From assembly GCA_002413395.1 (NCBI GenBank), contig DHWX01000098.1, positions 99,255-155,897 of the forward strand: a stretch of DNA of 56,643 nucleotides. Direction: 5' to 3'. Below the pieces are notes generated by a model. The model was not told the DNA's origin. It did not search any database and saw only the letters and a program-made list of their open reading frames with translations. This document shows, piece after piece, positions 42,947 through 51,444 of the stretch; position 1 is the stretch's first letter, and each line of letters opens with the position of its first letter. This DNA comes from Polaromonas sp. UBA5171. Its GTDB lineage: Bacteria > Pseudomonadota > Gammaproteobacteria > Burkholderiales > Burkholderiaceae_C. Both the position numbers and the translations under genes were made by a program.

Positions 42947-44641
42947 TTAATAGTCGTCGAGCACCGCACCTTTGCTGGCACTGGAGGCGTTGAAGGCGAA
43001 CTTGGCCTGCACGCCGCGGGTGTAACGCGGTGCTGGTGCCTTCCAGCCGACTTTGCGGCTTTCCAGCTCGGCGTCGCTGATGTTCAGTTGCAACAGCAAC
43101 TGGTGGGCGTCAATCGTGATGGAGTCGTTTTCTTTAATGAAGGCGATGTTGCCACCGGCAGCGGCTTCAGGTGCAACGTGGCCGACCACCATGCCCCAGG
43201 TGCCGCCCGAGAAGCGTCCGTCGGTAATCAGGCCGACGCTTTCGCCCAGACCAGCGCCAATGAGTGCGCCCGTCGGTGCAAGCATTTCAGGCATACCTGG
43301 TCCCCCTTTGGGGCCGAGGTAACGCAGAACCATCACGTCACCAGCCTTGATTTTGCCGGCCAGAATGGCCGCGAGGGCCGTCTGCTCGTCATCAAACACG
43401 CGGGCCGGGCCTGTCATGACCGGATTTTTCAGACCGGTGATCTTGGCCACACAGCCTTCAGGCGACAGATTGCCCTTGAGGATGGCCAGGTGGCCCCGCG
43501 CATACATCGGATTGCTGATGGGTCGGATCACGTCCTGATCGGCACGCGGCGTATCAGGGACATCCTTGAGCACTTCCGCAATGGTCTGGCCGGAAATCGT
43601 CAGGCAGTCGCCATGCAGCAGTCCGGCAGTCAGCAGCATTTTCATGACTTGCGGAATGCCGCCAGCGCGATGCAAATCTACCGCCAGGTATTTGCCGGAA
43701 GGCTTCAGGTCGCACAGCACCGGTGTTTTCTGGCGCACGCGCTCGAAGTCGTCAATCGTCCATTCCACGCCGGCGGCATGCGCAATGGCCAGGAAGTGCA
43801 ACACGGCGTTGGTCGAACCGCCGGTGGCCATGATCACGGCCACGGCGTTTTCAATGGCTTTCTTGGTGACGATATCGCGCGGCTTGATGTCTTTCTTGAT
43901 TGCTTCGACCAGGACCTTGGCGGATTCTTTGGCCGAGTTCATTTTCTCGTCGTGTGGATTGGCCATGGTACTGGAGTAGGGCAGGGAGATGCCCAGTGCC
44001 TCAAAGGCGGACGACATGGTGTTGGCGGTGTACATGCCGCCACACGAGCCGGGGCCGGGGACGGCGCGACGCTCAATTTGCAGCAGATCTTCATCGCTCA
44101 TGCGGCCTGCGGCGTTTTCGCCCACGGCTTCAAACACGCTCACGATGTTGAGGTCTTGGCCTTTGTAATGGCCGGGCAGGATGGTGCCGCCATAGACGTA
44201 GATGGCAGGCACATTGGCGCGCAGCATGCCCATCAGTCCGCCCGGCATGTTTTTGTCGCAGCCGCCGATCACCAGCACGCCGTCCATCCACTGGCCCTGC
44301 ACGCAGGTCTCAATACAGTCGGAAATGACCTCGCGTGACACCAGCGAATACTTCATGCCTTCGGTGCCCATAGACATGCCATCCGAGATGGTGGGCGTGC
44401 CAAACACCTGCGCGTTGCCACCGGCTTCTTCAATCGCGGCAATGGCTGCGTCAGCGAGCTTTTGCAGGCCGCTGTTGCAAGGCGTGATGGTGCTGTGGCC
44501 GTTGGCCACGCCGATCATCGGTTTCTTGAAGTCCTCTGCCTCGTAGCCCATGGCGTAGTACATGGAGCGGTTGGGCGCGCGCGATTTGCCTTCGGTGATG
44601 TTTTTACTGCGGGGATTGAGCTGGAGGGTTTTTGTTTCCAT
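42947..44641 (-). CDS. ilvD: dihydroxy-acid dehydratase
   Basis: IlvD is the iron-sulfur dehydratase of branched-chain amino-acid synthesis. The 564-residue protein shows GCDKNMPGGLMGM, GPGSCGGMYTANTM and the C-terminal GRFSGGTWGMVVGHVAPEA. Candidate cluster cysteines are in those motifs. I prefer the ATG at 44641 (METKTLQLNPRSKNITEG), which matches how family members begin; a further in-frame ATG at 44710 would run into the divergent regulator's promoter. Divergent from a LysR gene. Confidence 0.94.
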   Translation of the reverse strand: METKTLQLNPRSKNITEGKSRAPNRSMYYAMGYEAEDFKKPMIGVANGHSTITPCNSGLQKLADAAIAAIEEAGGNAQVFGTPTISDGMSMGTEGMKYSLVSREVISDCIETCVQGQWMDGVLVIGGCDKNMPGGLMGMLRANVPAIYVYGGTILPGHYKGQDLNIVSVFEAVGENAAGRMSDEDLLQIERRAVPGPGSCGGMYTANTMSSAFEALGISLPYSSTMANPHDEKMNSAKESAKVLVEAIKKDIKPRDIVTKKAIENAVAVIMATGGSTNAVLHFLAIAHAAGVEWTIDDFERVRQKTPVLCDLKPSGKYLAVDLHRAGGIPQVMKMLLTAGLLHGDCLTISGQTIAEVLKDVPDTPRADQDVIRPISNPMYARGHLAILKGNLSPEGCVAKITGLKNPVMTGPARVFDDEQTALAAILAGKIKAGDVMVLRYLGPKGGPGMPEMLAPTGALIGAGLGESVGLITDGRFSGGTWGMVVGHVAPEAAAGGNIAFIKENDSITIDAHQLLLQLNISDAELESRKVGWKAPAPRYTRGVQAKFAFNASSASKGAVLDDY

Positions 44642-44739
44642 GGGGTGTCTTGTGAGGATTTTTATCGGAAAGCCAAGTATGCGTGCTTTGACTAATTCTT
44701 TCCAATCCATTATTTATGTTGTATTAATATGTATGGCGT
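44642..44739. promoter_or_regulatory. ilvD/LysR divergent intergenic region
   Basis: 98 bp separate the two starts. The right half is AT-rich (TTATGTTGTATTAATATG at about 44714-44731) and contains ATAC repeats, fitting promoters and a LysR binding site, but no single T-N11-A box stands out. Confidence 0.4.
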
Positions 44740-45750
44740 ATGAATAATCTCGTCACCATCACTGATTCCCGTAAACCGCCTTTGATTGAGCTTCGCCTGT
44801 GGCGCCAGTTCGTGACCGTGGCCGAGGAACTCCATTTCAGCCGTGCGGCCCGGCGCCTGAACATGACACAGCCGCCCTTGACCCAAGCCATTGCGCAGCT
44901 TGAGACCACGCTGGACCTCAAGCTTTTTGACCGCACCAAGCGCAGCGTTCAGCTCACTGCGGCGGGTGCTGCTTTGTTGCCCGAGGCGCGCGACCTGCTG
45001 GCGCGTGCCCAGGCCTTGCCCGCTTATGCGCGCGCCAGTGCCGACGGCGAAGCGGGGCGCTTGCGGCTTGCCTTTGTTTCCACGGTCGGGTTTGATTTGC
45101 TGCCGCGCTGGGTGCTCGCCTTTCGGGAGCAGTATCCGAAGGTGCAACTGGAGCTGATTGAAGCGACCGGCGATGTCCAGCTTCAGGCGTTTGAGCGCGG
45201 CGAAATCGACGCAGGGTTCATGCTGCATTCACCGGGATTTGCACCCCCCGGTCTGGCATGCCAGCGCATTGCAGGCGATTCGTTGGTGGTGGCGGTGCCG
45301 GCACAAAGCCCCCTTGCAGCCAGGGAGGAACTCACGCTCAAGGATCTGCTGGGTCAGCCTCTGGTGATTTTCCCGCGCAGCATCTTGCCGTCTCTGTACG
45401 ATGCGATTTTTGCGATGTACCACGCTGCCGGGCAGTTGCCGCGCGTGGCACAGGAAGCCATCCAGATGCAAACCATCGTGAATCTGGTGTCCGCCGGCCT
45501 TGGTATTGCGTGGGTGCCTGAAAGTGTGCGGCAGTTCCAGCGGCCAGGCGTGGTTTACCGCAGCGTAACGCCTGGCAAAACGCGGGGTCGGTCCGTGAGT
45601 AAAGTGACAATCACGGGGAGTAGCGCGCGGAGCTTGCAGGTTGCCCGCAGAGAGGTTCCCGGATGCGAGACCAGCTTGGTCTGGTCCAGCGCGAGCGTGA
45701 ATCCGGTGCTCAAGCGTTTTGTCGCGTTTATTGGCAGCGTGCCACGTTGA
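44740..45750 (+). CDS. LysR-family transcriptional regulator with extra C-terminal segment
   Basis: 336 residues. The winged HTH (LRLWRQFVTVAEELHFSRAA, then RLNMTQPPLTQAIAQLE) and the effector domain (LRLAFVSTVGFDLLPRWVLA) are normal for BenM/CatM-like LysR proteins. Between VVYRSVTPG and PGCETSLVWSSASVNPVLKRF, two segments usually close together, about 27 extra residues occur (about 278-305), with different composition and a DNA inverted repeat. The gene stays in frame. Divergent from ilvD, which it may regulate. Confidence 0.85.
   Translation: MNNLVTITDSRKPPLIELRLWRQFVTVAEELHFSRAARRLNMTQPPLTQAIAQLETTLDLKLFDRTKRSVQLTAAGAALLPEARDLLARAQALPAYARASADGEAGRLRLAFVSTVGFDLLPRWVLAFREQYPKVQLELIEATGDVQLQAFERGEIDAGFMLHSPGFAPPGLACQRIAGDSLVVAVPAQSPLAAREELTLKDLLGQPLVIFPRSILPSLYDAIFAMYHAAGQLPRVAQEAIQMQTIVNLVSAGLGIAWVPESVRQFQRPGVVYRSVTPGKTRGRSVSKVTITGSSARSLQVARREVPGCETSLVWSSASVNPVLKRFVAFIGSVPR
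45572..45655. repeat. inserted segment with inverted repeat inside the LysR gene
   Basis: About 84 bp that appear extra relative to the usual LysR effector domain. They contain CCGTGA and TCACGG separated by 12 bases (about 45585-45608). The limits are set from protein pattern only; no target-site duplication was recognised. Confidence 0.4.
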
Positions 45751-45809
45751 AGGCTCGGGTCTTGCTCCTTCTTTGCTGGCCTTAAACCAGTTTCAAGCAA
45801 AATACGCCA

Positions 45810-46625
45810 ATGCTCATCTATCCGCACATTAATCCGATCGCCCTTCAACTTGGTCCGCTCGCCATTCACTGGTACGGGCTGACTTACCTGGCGGCTTTCG
45901 GGCTGTTCTTTTTTCTGGCCAGTCTGCGACTGCGGCACCAGCCGTATGCATCCATCAGCGGCCCTGGGGCCTGGAAGCGCAGGGACATTGAAGATATCCT
46001 GTTTCTGGGGGTCATGGGCGTAGTGATTGGCGGACGGCTGGGTTATTGCATTTTCTACAAGCCGGGCTACTATGCCTCCCATCCGCTGGAAATTTTCGCG
46101 GTTTGGCAGGGTGGCATGAGTTTTCATGGTGGGATGCTGGGGGTGCTGGCATCGCAGCTTTGGTTTGCCCGCACGCGCCATCGGCCCTGGCTGCAAGTCA
46201 TGGACTTCATTGCGCCTTGCGTGCCGACAGGGCTGGCCGCTGGGCGCGTGGGCAATTTTATCAATGGTGAACTGTGGGGACGTTTCAGTTCCCCGGATCT
46301 GCCCTGGGGCATGGTGTTTCCTGAAAGCGGTTCCATGCTGCCGCGGCATCCGTCGCAGGTTTATCAGTTCTTGATGGAAGGCCTGCTGCTGTTTGTGCTG
46401 CTGTGGCTGTATGCGCGCAAACCCCGCAAGATGGGGCAGGTTTCAGGGGCCTTTCTGGTGGGTTATGGTGCGTTTCGGTTCATCGCCGAATTTTTCCGCG
46501 AGCCTGACGATTTTCTCGGCGTCCTCGCCCTGGGAATGAGCATGGGCCAATGGTTGAGCCTGCCCATGATCGCAGTGGGAGCGTGGCTCTGGATTTGGGC
46601 TTCAAAGCGTCGCACATTCTTATAA
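45810..46625 (+). CDS. lgt: prolipoprotein diacylglyceryl transferase
   Basis: Lgt moves diacylglycerol from phosphatidylglycerol to the lipobox cysteine of lipoproteins. The 271-residue membrane protein has seven hydrophobic segments, the GGMSFHGGMLG motif and the Lgt signature GRVGNFINGELWGR, with YPRHPSQVYQF-like LPRHPSQVYQFLMEGLL afterwards. Essential in most Gram-negative bacteria. Lipoproteins elsewhere in the window (efflux adaptor, outer-membrane factor, PotF-like protein) are likely substrates. Confidence 0.96.
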   Translation: MLIYPHINPIALQLGPLAIHWYGLTYLAAFGLFFFLASLRLRHQPYASISGPGAWKRRDIEDILFLGVMGVVIGGRLGYCIFYKPGYYASHPLEIFAVWQGGMSFHGGMLGVLASQLWFARTRHRPWLQVMDFIAPCVPTGLAAGRVGNFINGELWGRFSSPDLPWGMVFPESGSMLPRHPSQVYQFLMEGLLLFVLLWLYARKPRKMGQVSGAFLVGYGAFRFIAEFFREPDDFLGVLALGMSMGQWLSLPMIAVGAWLWIWASKRRTFL

Positions 46626-46825
46626 ATATTTTATAGTTCACTATTTATCTGATAGCTAAAAAATTGACACTAGGGTTGCCTTCCATGGCCCTGCCCAGAG
46701 ATGGGAAGTGATGATTCATCAGCATAAAGAGTTCAAAGCATGCGCCTTGGTCATCACTTTACGCATCAGAAAGCTGCCGCCCTCCCGGGTGAGTTGGCCT
46801 GCCATCAGCGCTCCATGGTGGCATC

Positions 46826-48271
46826 ATGAGTGCCGCTGACTGGTTTGCTCGCAGTGTTTCACTGTTTGCAGCAGCTCCGAAAAAGACCCAAGTGGCTTCA
46901 AAAAATGCCGCATCCAGTCCTAATGCTGGGCGGCGCACCATTCCTGAGCGCCTGCAAGCGACGCTACGGCGCAAGCCGGAGGCACTGTCTCCGCGCGATT
47001 TGCGCCGCATCCTGACGGAACTGCAGGCAATTGTGGACCCGCACGTCAGCGAAGTGGAAGGTGGCCGCCGCGCCAGGGTTTTTGCCGAATGGTATGGCGG
47101 CGCACCCATTGAGCAGCGCCAGGATGCGTGGCTGCTTATGAGCGATCAGTTTGGGCCCAATGCTGAAAAGGTGGCTGCGGCGCGCGGCCAGTATGAAGCC
47201 GCGCTGGGCACAACCGAGGAAGGGCAGGCTGAGGTACGGCTGCGCAGGGCGTTCGTGTCACCGCGCACGCGCTTGCTGCAGCGCTTTTCAGTCTTTTCAG
47301 AAGGCATGCAATTTTTGGTGGATATGCGGGCCGAGTTTTTGCCGTACCTGAAATCTGACAAACGCCTGCTCGCCCTTGACGCTGAACTCGAAAACCTCTT
47401 TGCCACCTGGTTTGACGTGGCCTTTCTGGAGTTGCGCCGCATCAGCTGGGATTCACCCGCCTCGATGGTGGAAAAACTCATTCAGTACGAAGCGGTGCAT
47501 GCCATCAAGGGTTGGGCCGATGTTAAGAATCGGCTCGACAGCGACCGCCGCTGCTACGGGTTTTTTCACCCGCGCCTGCCCGACGTGCCGCTGATCTTTG
47601 TCGAAGGCGCGCTGATGGGTCACATGGCCACAGACATCATGCCGCTGCTCGACGAACTCGCGGCACCGGCGGATATCAAAAAGGCGAGCACGGCGATTTT
47701 CTATTCCATCAGCAATACCCAAGTCGGCTTGCGCGGCGTGAGTTTCGGCGACTCCCTGATCAAGCGCGTGGTTGAATCGCTCAGGGATGAGTTTCCAAAG
47801 CTCAAAACATTTGCCACGCTCTCGCCGATGCCGGGCTTTCGGAGCTGGCTCGGCAGGAATGCGGCTGCCATGCTGGAAAAATTGGGTGACAAGGAGCGCA
47901 CGGCGCTGGGCCGCGCCATTGGCCTTGAGTCGCCCAGTGCAGGGGAGTTTCTTGCTGCCGCCGAAGGCGCGCTGATCTTGCCTGAGAAATCGCCCATCCG
48001 TCTGATGTTGCTGCGATGTGCGGCGCACTACCTGGGGCGGGTGCTGGATGAAGGCCGGCCCATTGACCCGGTAGCGCGCTTTCATCTGGGCAACGGTGCG
48101 CGGATTGAGCGGCTCAATTGGGCTGGCGACCCTTCCCCCAAAGGGCTTAAACAGTCTTACGGCCTGATGGTGAATTACCTCTATGACCTGAAGCGTTTGG
48201 ATAAGCATCGTGCCTTGCTTGCAACTGGAAAAATCTCCGTATCGGGCGGCATTGGAGGTTTGTATTTTTGA
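46826..48271 (+). CDS. matA: malonyl-CoA decarboxylase
   Basis: A 481-residue enzyme that releases CO2 from malonyl-CoA to give acetyl-CoA. The family's C-terminal catalytic part is clear: CYGFFHPRLPDVPLIFVEGA, FYSISNTQVGLRGVSFGDSL, FATLSPMPGFRSWL and ARFHLGNGARIERLNW. The N-terminal 45 residues look like a linker, and the start has only a weak ribosome-binding site. With the ligase at 49227 it would form a malonate-to-acetyl-CoA route. Confidence 0.92.
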   Translation: MSAADWFARSVSLFAAAPKKTQVASKNAASSPNAGRRTIPERLQATLRRKPEALSPRDLRRILTELQAIVDPHVSEVEGGRRARVFAEWYGGAPIEQRQDAWLLMSDQFGPNAEKVAAARGQYEAALGTTEEGQAEVRLRRAFVSPRTRLLQRFSVFSEGMQFLVDMRAEFLPYLKSDKRLLALDAELENLFATWFDVAFLELRRISWDSPASMVEKLIQYEAVHAIKGWADVKNRLDSDRRCYGFFHPRLPDVPLIFVEGALMGHMATDIMPLLDELAAPADIKKASTAIFYSISNTQVGLRGVSFGDSLIKRVVESLRDEFPKLKTFATLSPMPGFRSWLGRNAAAMLEKLGDKERTALGRAIGLESPSAGEFLAAAEGALILPEKSPIRLMLLRCAAHYLGRVLDEGRPIDPVARFHLGNGARIERLNWAGDPSPKGLKQSYGLMVNYLYDLKRLDKHRALLATGKISVSGGIGGLYF

Positions 48272-48413
48272 AGCGTCGCCAGGTATTGAGCCCGTTTTTT
48301 TGATTTCACAACGACAGGACACGCATGACATTTAGCCTTGGTGCAACGGACTCGAAAGGTACTTTGGTTGGCGCTGGTCAGCACTGCAGCGCCGCTTGGT
48401 CGACGGCCAGCCT

Positions 48414-49195
48414 ATGAGCGGCAGGGTGTTGCTGGATATCTCCGGCCCGGTTGCGCGGGTGACGCTTTCGCATCCTGGCAAGCTCGGTGCCATGTCGCGC
48501 GCCATGTGGCGAGAGTTGCGCGGTGTTTTGAGACCATCCAGTCACGCAGCGAATTGCACTGCGTGCTGATTTGCGGTGAAGCCGGTCACTTTTGCGCCGG
48601 AGGCGATATTTCCGAGTACGCTGGTTTTCGCTTTAATGAACACAGCCTGCGCGACTTTCATGAAAACGACGTGTGGGGCGGTTTGCAGGCCATGCTTGAC
48701 TGTGATTTGCCTATCGTTGCCCGGATTGAGGGCAACTGCATGGGCGCTGGCGTTGAAATTGCCAGCTGCTGCGATATCCGGATAGCGGGCGACACAGCGC
48801 GCTTTGGTGCGCCGATTGCCAAGCTTGGCTTTCCCATGGCGCCGCGCGAGGCGGCGCTGGTCATGCGCGCCGTGGGTGAGCTGACAGCACGCGAGATGCT
48901 GCTGTCGGCGGCCGTGCTGGATGCGGCCGAAATGAAGCAGCGTGGCTTCTTGAACAAGGTGGTGCCAGCCAACGCGGCAAGCGAAGCGGCGCTCAATTGT
49001 GTTGACCGTTTCAGCCATCTGGCACCGCAGGCAGCACGCCTGAACAAGCGGACGCTCAGGGTCGTTGCAACCGTATTCAATGAAAAGACAGCTACTTATT
49101 TAGTAGCAACGGCGTATCACTATGCAGCTTCTGCAGAACACCGTGAGGGCGTGACAGCGTTCCTTGAAAAACGCCAGCCCCGCTTCAATCGCTGA
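48414..49195 (+). pseudogene. enoyl-CoA hydratase/isomerase family gene, frameshifted
   Basis: From ATG 48414 the frame reads VLLDISGPVARVTLSHPGKL and AMSRAMWRELRGV. At the T4 run 48526-48529 the homology moves to the next frame, FETIQSRSELHCVLICGEAG, then HFCAGGDISEYAGF (oxyanion hole) and MGAGVEIASCCDIRIAG, to FLEKRQPRF at the end. One missing T would restore a crotonase-family protein of about 260 residues. It may be a true lesion or a sequencing error. It lies between the malonyl-CoA decarboxylase and ligase genes, same strand. Confidence 0.75.
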
Positions 49196-49226
49196 ACGCC
49201 ATGCAGAAACGCAAGCCTGACAACCC

Positions 49227-50747
49227 ATGAAAAATCACAATTTATTTGCAGCGCTGCGAGCAGCCTTTCCCGCTACGCTCGACGCAGTCGCCGTTGAAAC
49301 CGATAACGGCCTGAATTATTCATGGCGCGATCTGGATCGCGCCACCGCCATGCTGGCCAATCTGCTTGCGTCGCTCGGCCTTCCCGCAGGTGCCCGGGTG
49401 GCCGCACAGGTTGAAAAATCGGTCGAAGCCATGATGCTGTACTTGGCGACCTTGCGTGCCGGGTATGTGTTTCTGCCTCTGAATACCGCTTACCAGAGCG
49501 CCGAAATCGAGTATTTCATTGGCAACGCGGAGCCCGCCGTGGTGGTCTGCAGTGCGAAAAATTTTGGATGGGTCAGCAAAATCGCGTTCAAGGCGGGCAT
49601 GCAGAACGTCTTCACGCTGGATGACGACCGCAGCGGATCCCTGCTCGATCGCGCCGCGCACTGCAGCGATCAGCACGGGACGGCGCTCATGCGCGCAGAC
49701 GACCTGGCTGCGATTGTGTATACCAGCGGCACCACCGGGCGCAGCAAGGGCGCCATGCTGTCGCACGGCAATCTGCTCAGTAACGCGCGAGTGCTTAAAG
49801 ATTACTGGGGCTGGAAAAAAGGCGATGTGCTGATTCACGCCTTGCCGATCTTTCACGTCCACGGCCTGTTTGTGGCCATTCACGGGGCGCTGCTCAATAC
49901 CAGCAAGATGATCTGGCTGGCCAGATTTGATGCCCGGCTGGTGTTGGAAAAGTTGCCTGAAGCCACCGTATTCATGGGGGTGCCGACGCTCTATGTGCGC
50001 CTGCTGGCCGAGCCGGCGCTCGATCGTGAGACCTGCAGCAACATGCGCCTTTTTATTTCGGGATCGGCCCCCTTGCTGATTGAGACTTTTCACGAGTGGC
50101 AGCAGCGCACCGGTCACACCATTCTGGAGCGCTATGGCATGTCTGAAACCGCCATGCTCACCTCCAATCCCTACCAGGGCGGCGAGCGGCGCGGCGGAAC
50201 CGTTGGGTTTGCGCTGCGGGGTGTGAGCCTGCGGGTGCAAAGCGATGGCAGCCAGTCACTGCCGACAGGCGAGATTGGCGGCATTCAGGTCAAGGGGCCG
50301 AATGTTTTCAAGGGCTACTGGGGCATGCCCGAAAAGACGGCTGAAGAATTCACCGCGGATGGGTACTTCAAAACCGGCGACGTAGGCAGGATTGACAAGC
50401 GCGGCTACATCACCATTGTTGGGCGTAGCAAGGATTTGATCATCAGCGGTGGCTACAACGTCTATCCGGCCGAGATGGAAGGCTACATCAATGACATGAC
50501 CGGCGTGGCTGAAAGCGCGCTGGTTGGGGTGCCGCACCCGGACTTTGGCGAAGTGGGCGTGGCCGTGGTTGTGCTCAAATCGGGTGCGACGCTGGAGCCG
50601 GACCAGATTCTGGCGACGCTTAAGTCAATGCTGGCCAACTTCAAGATTCCCAAACAGTGCTTTGTGGCCAGCGAACTGCCGCGCAATACCATGGGCAAGG
50701 TGCAAAAAAACGTACTGCGCGAGCAGTACAAACGCCTGTTTACCTGA
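49227..50747 (+). CDS. matB: malonyl-CoA synthetase-like acyl-CoA ligase
   Basis: A 506-residue AMP-forming ligase. Motifs: IVYTSGTTGRSKGAMLSHGN (P-loop), ERYGMSETAMLTSNPYQGGE (with the MSETxMxxSNPY form typical of MatB), DGYFKTGDVG, GRSKDLIISGGYNVYPAEME and PRNTMGKVQKNVLR with the catalytic lysine. MatB activates malonate to malonyl-CoA, which the enzyme encoded upstream can decarboxylate. No malonate transporter is seen nearby. Confidence 0.9.
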   Translation: MKNHNLFAALRAAFPATLDAVAVETDNGLNYSWRDLDRATAMLANLLASLGLPAGARVAAQVEKSVEAMMLYLATLRAGYVFLPLNTAYQSAEIEYFIGNAEPAVVVCSAKNFGWVSKIAFKAGMQNVFTLDDDRSGSLLDRAAHCSDQHGTALMRADDLAAIVYTSGTTGRSKGAMLSHGNLLSNARVLKDYWGWKKGDVLIHALPIFHVHGLFVAIHGALLNTSKMIWLARFDARLVLEKLPEATVFMGVPTLYVRLLAEPALDRETCSNMRLFISGSAPLLIETFHEWQQRTGHTILERYGMSETAMLTSNPYQGGERRGGTVGFALRGVSLRVQSDGSQSLPTGEIGGIQVKGPNVFKGYWGMPEKTAEEFTADGYFKTGDVGRIDKRGYITIVGRSKDLIISGGYNVYPAEMEGYINDMTGVAESALVGVPHPDFGEVGVAVVVLKSGATLEPDQILATLKSMLANFKIPKQCFVASELPRNTMGKVQKNVLREQYKRLFT

Positions 50748-50814
50748 TACGGCGTTTATTCGCTATGAATTAAGGGGACAATTTTTACCCGTACTGTATG
50801 GGCTAAAGGCACTT

Positions 50815-51258
50815 CTATCTTAAAACAAGGACCGGAACGTGGGAGTGCGTCAGGACATGTTGTGTCTCGCTGCCCATCAGTAGCCGCTTGATCCCACGGC
50901 GGCCATGCGAGGCCATCACGATCAGGTCGCATTTGTGTTTTTTGGTCGCGGTGATGATGGCTTCGGCAACCAGGTCTGACTTGATGGTCACGGCCTTGGC
51001 TTTCACGCCACTGGCCTCGGCCTTGGCTTTCACGTCGTCAACCACGGCCTGCGCGGCTTCCGCCCATTGCTTTTCAACTTTCGCCACTTCCTGTACGGAC
51101 ACGGCCATGCCGCCCTCGAAATAGCTGACAGGATAACGGGGAACCACCTTGAGCACCACGATTTGTGCGCCCATGAGCGCCGCCAGCTCAATGCCGCTAC
51201 CGACTGCTTTTCGGGAAAGTGTGGAACCGTCGGTCGCGATCAGGATGCGTTGGTACAT
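50815..51258 (-). CDS. universal stress protein (UspA family)
   Basis: 147 residues with the Usp fold: RILIATDGSTLSRKAVGSGI at the start, and the ATP-binding pattern G-2x-G-9x-G(S/T) seen in MASHGRRGIKRLLMGSETQH. ATP-binding Usp proteins are induced by starvation and oxidative or respiratory stress. Convergent with the ligase gene and divergent from the potFGHI-like operon, with 186 bp between starts. Confidence 0.92.
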   Translation of the reverse strand: MYQRILIATDGSTLSRKAVGSGIELAALMGAQIVVLKVVPRYPVSYFEGGMAVSVQEVAKVEKQWAEAAQAVVDDVKAKAEASGVKAKAVTIKSDLVAEAIITATKKHKCDLIVMASHGRRGIKRLLMGSETQHVLTHSHVPVLVLR

Positions 51259-51306
51259 GGCGTTTTCCTTTTTTGAGTTGGGGGTTGCATGGAGGTTACT
51301 CCTGTC

Positions 51307-51337
51307 TGCACCAGTGAGCTAGTCCCGGTCTGGTGCA
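51307..51337. repeat. inverted repeat in the Usp/potF intergenic region
   Basis: TGCACCAG (51307-51314) and CTGGTGCA (51330-51337) are exact complements 15 bases apart. The halves resemble NtrC sites (TGCACC...GGTGCA), but the spacer is longer than the usual one. Confidence 0.4.
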
Positions 51338-51444
51338 AGCTGCGTTCCGCATAGCTCTTACAATCCGCGTCTGGTGATTTTTGCCGAATGCGGTGCTGCG
51401 ATTTTCTCCAGTTTCCATTCATTCCCGATGAGGTCTTGAACATC

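Noticed and set aside
43088..44338. 416-codon plus-strand ORF opposite ilvD
   Set aside because: IlvD motifs are complete on the minus strand; the opposite reading is His/Gly/Gln-rich and unrecognisable.
46626..46825. AT-rich stretch after lgt as a small RNA or repeat
   Set aside because: ATAGCT-like pieces occur near 46650-46665, but no stable hairpin or promoter-terminator pair could be supported.
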